From Hoplostethus atlanticus (lineage: Eukaryota; Chordata; Actinopteri; Trachichthyiformes; Trachichthyidae), in NCBI GenBank assembly GCA_034670405.1, contig JAXDDX010000001.1, positions 19,484,501 through 19,548,500 on the forward strand: DNA of 64,000 bases. The letters are read 5' to 3'. Each line of letters starts with the position of its first letter. The first letter of the stretch is position 1. Shown here piece by piece: positions 60,371 through 64,000 of the stretch. A program made the position numbers and the translations under genes. Under the pieces are notes generated by a model. The model was given only the letters and a program-made list of their open reading frames with translations. It was not told the DNA's origin and ran no database searches.

Positions 60371-62087
60371 TCAGTGGCGGAGCCAGGCAATTTTCAATGG
60401 GGTGGCCAGGATGGGACCAGTGGTCATTTTGGGGTGGCACAGAAATCACTATTATATGAACATAAAAATGCGTCTAACTAGAAGGCACCTACAACACATA
60501 ACTCTACATTATTTGGAATTCAGGCAGTGGTGGAATAGATCAAATAATATTCAGTGTATCCAACATTGTTTTCTTATTCCTGCAGGTAAAGTAACAAAGA
60601 AGCTTACACTATAGGGACAAAGTACTAAGTAGTAAGTGTCCCAAGCTACAGAGTATTACTACTGTTCTGAGACAGATGTTCATCATCTTTTACATTTGAG
60701 GTCTGTTTCACAAACTGGCCCTCTGAGCTAGCACTAAAAAAGTAAACTTCTTATTCTTATTATAATTCTTATTATAATTATTCTTATTCTTAAACTTATT
60801 ATTCATTGTCAAAACACAAATTATATAATTGCAAAAACTCTATAATGCCAACATTATACTTATTACAAAGGCAATAATGTATTTTCTTTTTGATCCACCT
60901 GTCTCAAACTAATGCTCAAAGGCAATAATATTCCCCCTGTCTGCAACATATACATATGACATGACTGTGTCACGCATTCAGCTTACAACAGCTGTATTCT
61001 GCGATTATTATTGTTGTTATTATTGTGGTTTGTAGCAAAGCGATTCACAAAACCATCTAAGGCCAGGGACTGTGCTCGTCTAGACTCCACACTTAAACTT
61101 TGCTAAATAGATACAGTCGAAAAGCAATCTTCCTTCTGATATTATTAGCTTACATGTAATCATTTGCAGTGTTGGGCAAGCTACTTGGAAAGTGTAGTGA
61201 GCTAAGCTACAAGATTTATTTTTACATTGAACCAACTTCATTCCAAGTCACTGCTGATCAGTCAAACAGATAGGCAGGCAAACAATGTTCAGTTCAATTG
61301 TTTATTAAATTAGTGTTTGAGGTCTTGGAAGTTGAGAGCAGCTTCTCCTTGGGGTTGCACAGTGAGCACCTGAACGCATCATTTTTCTCTGTTGTTTAAC
61401 TTAAACTCATGTATTAGCTCGAGGTACGGCCACGGCGACTCCCTCGGGATCAATTCCTCTCCGTCCTCACCCTCTGCCATCTTTCCATCAAGCTCGCGGG
61501 TCTGTATTCGCCTGCAGCAGACAAGTCGCAGGCATCAGCCCAAGGATTGGTGCGTGATGTCACCGTCATGCGGAAGTGCTTCTGTCGGCTACACATACAG
61601 GTCCGTGTATGGCGGTGACGTCACTTACTGATCCTTAGCAGTTTTATTTCAGACCAGCAGAAAGCTCCGCTGCGCTTCAGCTTCAGGAATGCTTGGGGAA
61701 ATGTAGCTTGTGTGGACGCTACCGCACTACTTGATCAATAAAAGAGTTTCAATACTGAAAAGTTATTTGATTCAGAAAACAGCGACGCTACTGAGAAATG
61801 TAGTTGGACTAGTAACGCCGTAGCGACGCTACTGCCCAACACTGATCATTGGGTGGTTTACTGGACTTGCCAGTTGTAAAGTCAAGTCTCCAGAGACACT
61901 CGCGCACTAAGATGCATCCCAGGTGTGTTGCGGCTGTACAGAAATGGTTCCGCCTCTAAAAGAAACATTATTCTGCCCAAGAAAAATGCCCCCAAAAGGC
62001 AATTACGACTGGGGTGGCCAATAGGGTGGCCAGGCTTCAGTCCAGGGTGGCCACGGCCACCCCTTGCCACCCCGCAAATCCGCGCTT
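60371..62087. mobile_element. hAT-type transposon inserted in the LINE 3' UTR
   Basis: Ends are CAGTGGCGGA (60372) and, inverted, CAAGCGCGGA (62087). Flanking 8-mers TGATGGGG (60363-60370) and GGATGGGG (62088-62095) match at 7 of 8 positions, as expected for a hAT target duplication. GGGGTGGCC motifs are repeated near both ends. No transposase frame was recognised; it hosts a further element at 61169-61844. Confidence 0.75.
61169..61844. mobile_element. Second, nested hAT-like element
   Basis: Left end CAGTGTTGGGCAAGCTACTT and inverted right end CAGTGTTGGGCAGTAGCGTC. Flanking 8-mers ATCATTTG (61161-61168) and ATCATTGG (61845-61852) match at 7 of 8. It contains a CpG-rich centre near 61430-61620 but no transposase frame. 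Confidence 0.75.
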
Positions 62088-63489
62088 GGATGGGGTGGCA
62101 TCACAGCAACGGCAACTCAGTCAGCGTCATCATAGGACTAGGGGACCATGCAGGCACCAGCACTGCCCAGATAGGAGAACGCAACGTCCGCTCAGTCAGC
62201 ATCGTCCTAGGAGGGGGGACCAACCAGACGCCAACTCTGCCGGGCTGCAGCCTGGAACAGATAGGAGACACACCCACACACACCCATACACACACACTCT
62301 CACTCACACAGACAAACATGACCAGCGTCAGTGGACAGGAGCAGGTAGACCAGGAGAATAGGACATGTAGGCAGGATGCTAGTATCCATCGGCAGGACCC
62401 TGATCTAGGATGAGCTAACTGGTCTAGCCTTACTCTGAGAAGAGACTGAGCCACTCCCTCAAGGCTGGTCAAATGACAGAGAGAATAAATGGGTTTTTAG
62501 CCTTGACTTAAAGACTTCGATAGAGCCTGCCTCTCTGATTGAGGCAGGCAGACTGTTCCAGAGATAGGGAGCCCGGTAAGAAAAGGCTCTGTTACCTGCA
62601 GTTTTCTTTTTGACTGCTGGGATAGACAGGTAGCCAGCGTCCTGAGATCTGAGGGCGCGTGGCGGTTTATAAGGTTTAATCAAATTGGATAAATAGGACG
62701 GTGCCATCCCATGTAATGATTTATATGTAAGTAAAAGCACCTTAAAGTCACACCTGGCCTGAATTGGTAGCCAGTGTAATGAGGACAGGATGGGAGTTAT
62801 ATGGTCGAATTTCCTAGTTTTGGTCAGGATTCTGGCAGCAGCATTCTGGACCAGTTGTAGTTTTTTAGTGCGCCCAGTAGGTAAGCCCGAGAAAAGGACA
62901 TTGCAATAATCGATTCTGGATGATACAAAGGCATGTACTAAAATTTCTGCGTCTGCCTCTGTTAGCATGGGTCGAATTTTGGCAATATTGCGAAGATGAT
63001 AAAACGCTGATTTAGTGATCTCCTTAATGTGCAACTCGAATGAGAGGGTAGGGTCGAATTTTACCCCAAGGTTTTTAACGTATGGGCTCTGGGAGATTAC
63101 ACAACTATCAAAGTTAAGAGTACTATTCTCAAATAAGTGTCTATGTCTAGCCGGTCCCACAATCAGCATCTCAGTTTTGCTGCCATTAAGGAGTAGGAAG
63201 TTTAGGGACATCCAATATTTGACCTCTGATAGGCAGGCCTCTAGTTTGAACTACAAGAGCAAGATGATCGATATAGCACTATAATGCACACTATTAAACA
63301 AGAAATCACAAAATATTTACAAATTAGAATTTCAATGCTAGAAGGAGAGAAATGGTAACCTTAAGCCATTGAGGGAAAAGGGAATCAATGACGCCAATCA
63401 ATTTCCCAATGCTGTATGGGATGAGCAGTTCATTCCCTTTTAAAAGTGTTATGTACAGTCTTGTATCCATGCCTCTTTTTTTCCCCCTT

Positions 63490-63597
63490 TTGTTCCAACC
63501 AAGCAGTAGCACACCTGATTCTACTAACCAACCACTAGAGTCTTTGCTAAGGACCTTGATGGGTAGAATCAGGTGTGCTACTGCTAGGTTGGAACAA
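63490..63597. mobile_element. Short inverted-repeat element (MITE-like), unit 2
   Basis: Counterpart of 51950-52057, with the same 35-bp arms at 63490-63524 and 63563-63597. Confidence 0.8.
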
Positions 63598-63676
63598 CTG
63601 CACCCACTGTGGCCCTTTCTGGGTAAGACTGGTGACCCCTGCTGTACACCCAAGAACCTGGAAAGAGGACACAGAG

Positions 63677-64000
63677 GATTTTCTCTCTTGGTAAGCGTGG
63701 ATACCTCTTAGCATCATGGTTTGAAGGCCATTCGTCCTCTATGCCTGTCTCTCATCAAGGTTTGAATCATTGCTCATAAAGCATGCTGATTGATTACCCC
63801 ATCAGTCTTAAAGGGGAATTCCGGTATTTTTAAACCTTTTAAATTCGTCATCTATACCGCAAAATAGGTACGAAAACTTTTGGAATTGCTCCGGTAGATA
63901 GCCTCAGTCAGCAGTCATGAAACGGGCTGCTATGGCTGCAACGTAATCCGCAGGGGCAAGTGCGCCGATCAAAGTACGTCCACTAAAAGTGCTTGTTTTT
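63677..64000. other. Right edge, dispersed repeat, no gene seen
   Basis: Past the end of the duplicated unit the sequence runs into AAGGGGAATTCCGGTATTTT at about 63811. This is the start of a repeat type common in teleosts; the window ends inside it. Confidence 0.45.

Larger units (their letters stand above)
60054..63246 (-). mobile_element. CR1/Rex-type LINE insertion in unit 2, carrying nested hAT elements
   Basis: In unit 1 the sequence GAACACACACAT continues directly to GAACTACAAG (near 51700). Here about 3.2 kb separates them. The minus strand has a 5'-truncated ORF2 at 63211-62459 encoding the C-terminal half of a LINE protein: WMSLNFLLLNGSKTEMLIV, YVKNLGVKFDPTLSFELHI, LHWLPIQARCDFKVLLLTYK and LWNSLPASIREAGS. 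The 3' UTR continues at 62458-62096 and 60362-60054. It ends in the inverted AAATCACATTTATTTGTATA phrase typical of these elements. The UTR is split by a hAT insertion. Confidence 0.85.
53847..63676 (+). repeat. Segmental duplication, unit 2 (with insertions)
   Basis: Colinear with 47103-52134. Removing the L2 insertion (about 55761-57246), the LINE/hAT block (about 60054-63246) and a 125-bp segment near 58620-58745 that unit 1 lacks leaves about 5.0 kb, the size of unit 1. Same orientation as unit 1. Confidence 0.92.

Noticed and set aside
62014-62361. Open frames with Thr-His repeats near 62,270
   Set aside because: A LINE 3' UTR with a CA-rich tract; no protein family and the frame is broken by the hAT edge.

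Overview
This is a stretch of teleost fish genome. It carries intron-containing vertebrate genes, many (GT)n and (TA)n microsatellites, tRNA-derived SINEs, L1-, L2- and CR1/Rex-like LINE fragments, Tc1 remnants and hAT-type DNA transposons. I cannot name the species.

Left part (1-41,250): three genes, all on the minus strand. prmt7, a type III arginine methyltransferase, runs from a start codon at 6496 off the left edge. exoc3l1, a Sec6/EXOC3-like exocyst-family protein, lies at 8329-17757. An anillin gene (cytokinesis scaffold with AHD and PH domains) has its CDS at 25471-40301 and a non-coding first exon near 41101-41230. The exon models come from splice sites and reading-frame continuity. 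The anillin exons sum to exactly 1278 codons. prmt7 and exoc3l1 each carry one extra base inside a short homopolymer, which breaks the frame in an otherwise intact gene. The 17.8-25.4 kb gap holds repeats only, including a hAT transposase remnant and two minisatellites.

Middle (41,250-47,100): repeat-rich. An L1-type reverse transcriptase remnant is interrupted by a 5'-truncated L2 element whose open frame is 423 aa. The L2 3' tail ends exactly where a segmental duplication starts.

Right part (47,103-63,676): a tandem segmental duplication of about 5 kb (unit 1 47103-52134, unit 2 53847-63676, separated by 1.7 kb). Each unit carries one complete three-exon CC chemokine gene on the plus strand encoding 89 aa. 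The units are nearly identical in promoter and introns. A block of about 50 bp in exon 2, right after the CC motif, has ten differences that change seven residues. Unit 2 has been enlarged by an antisense L2 insertion in chemokine intron 2, and by a LINE carrying a hAT element that in turn carries a second hAT-like element. Unit 2 also lacks about 24 bp of proximal promoter containing a STAT/GAS-type site that is present in unit 1.

The most interesting signal is this chemokine pair: a recent duplication whose only fast-diverging part is the receptor-facing N-loop region, with a promoter difference between copies. No CRISPR array, operon or prokaryotic system is present.
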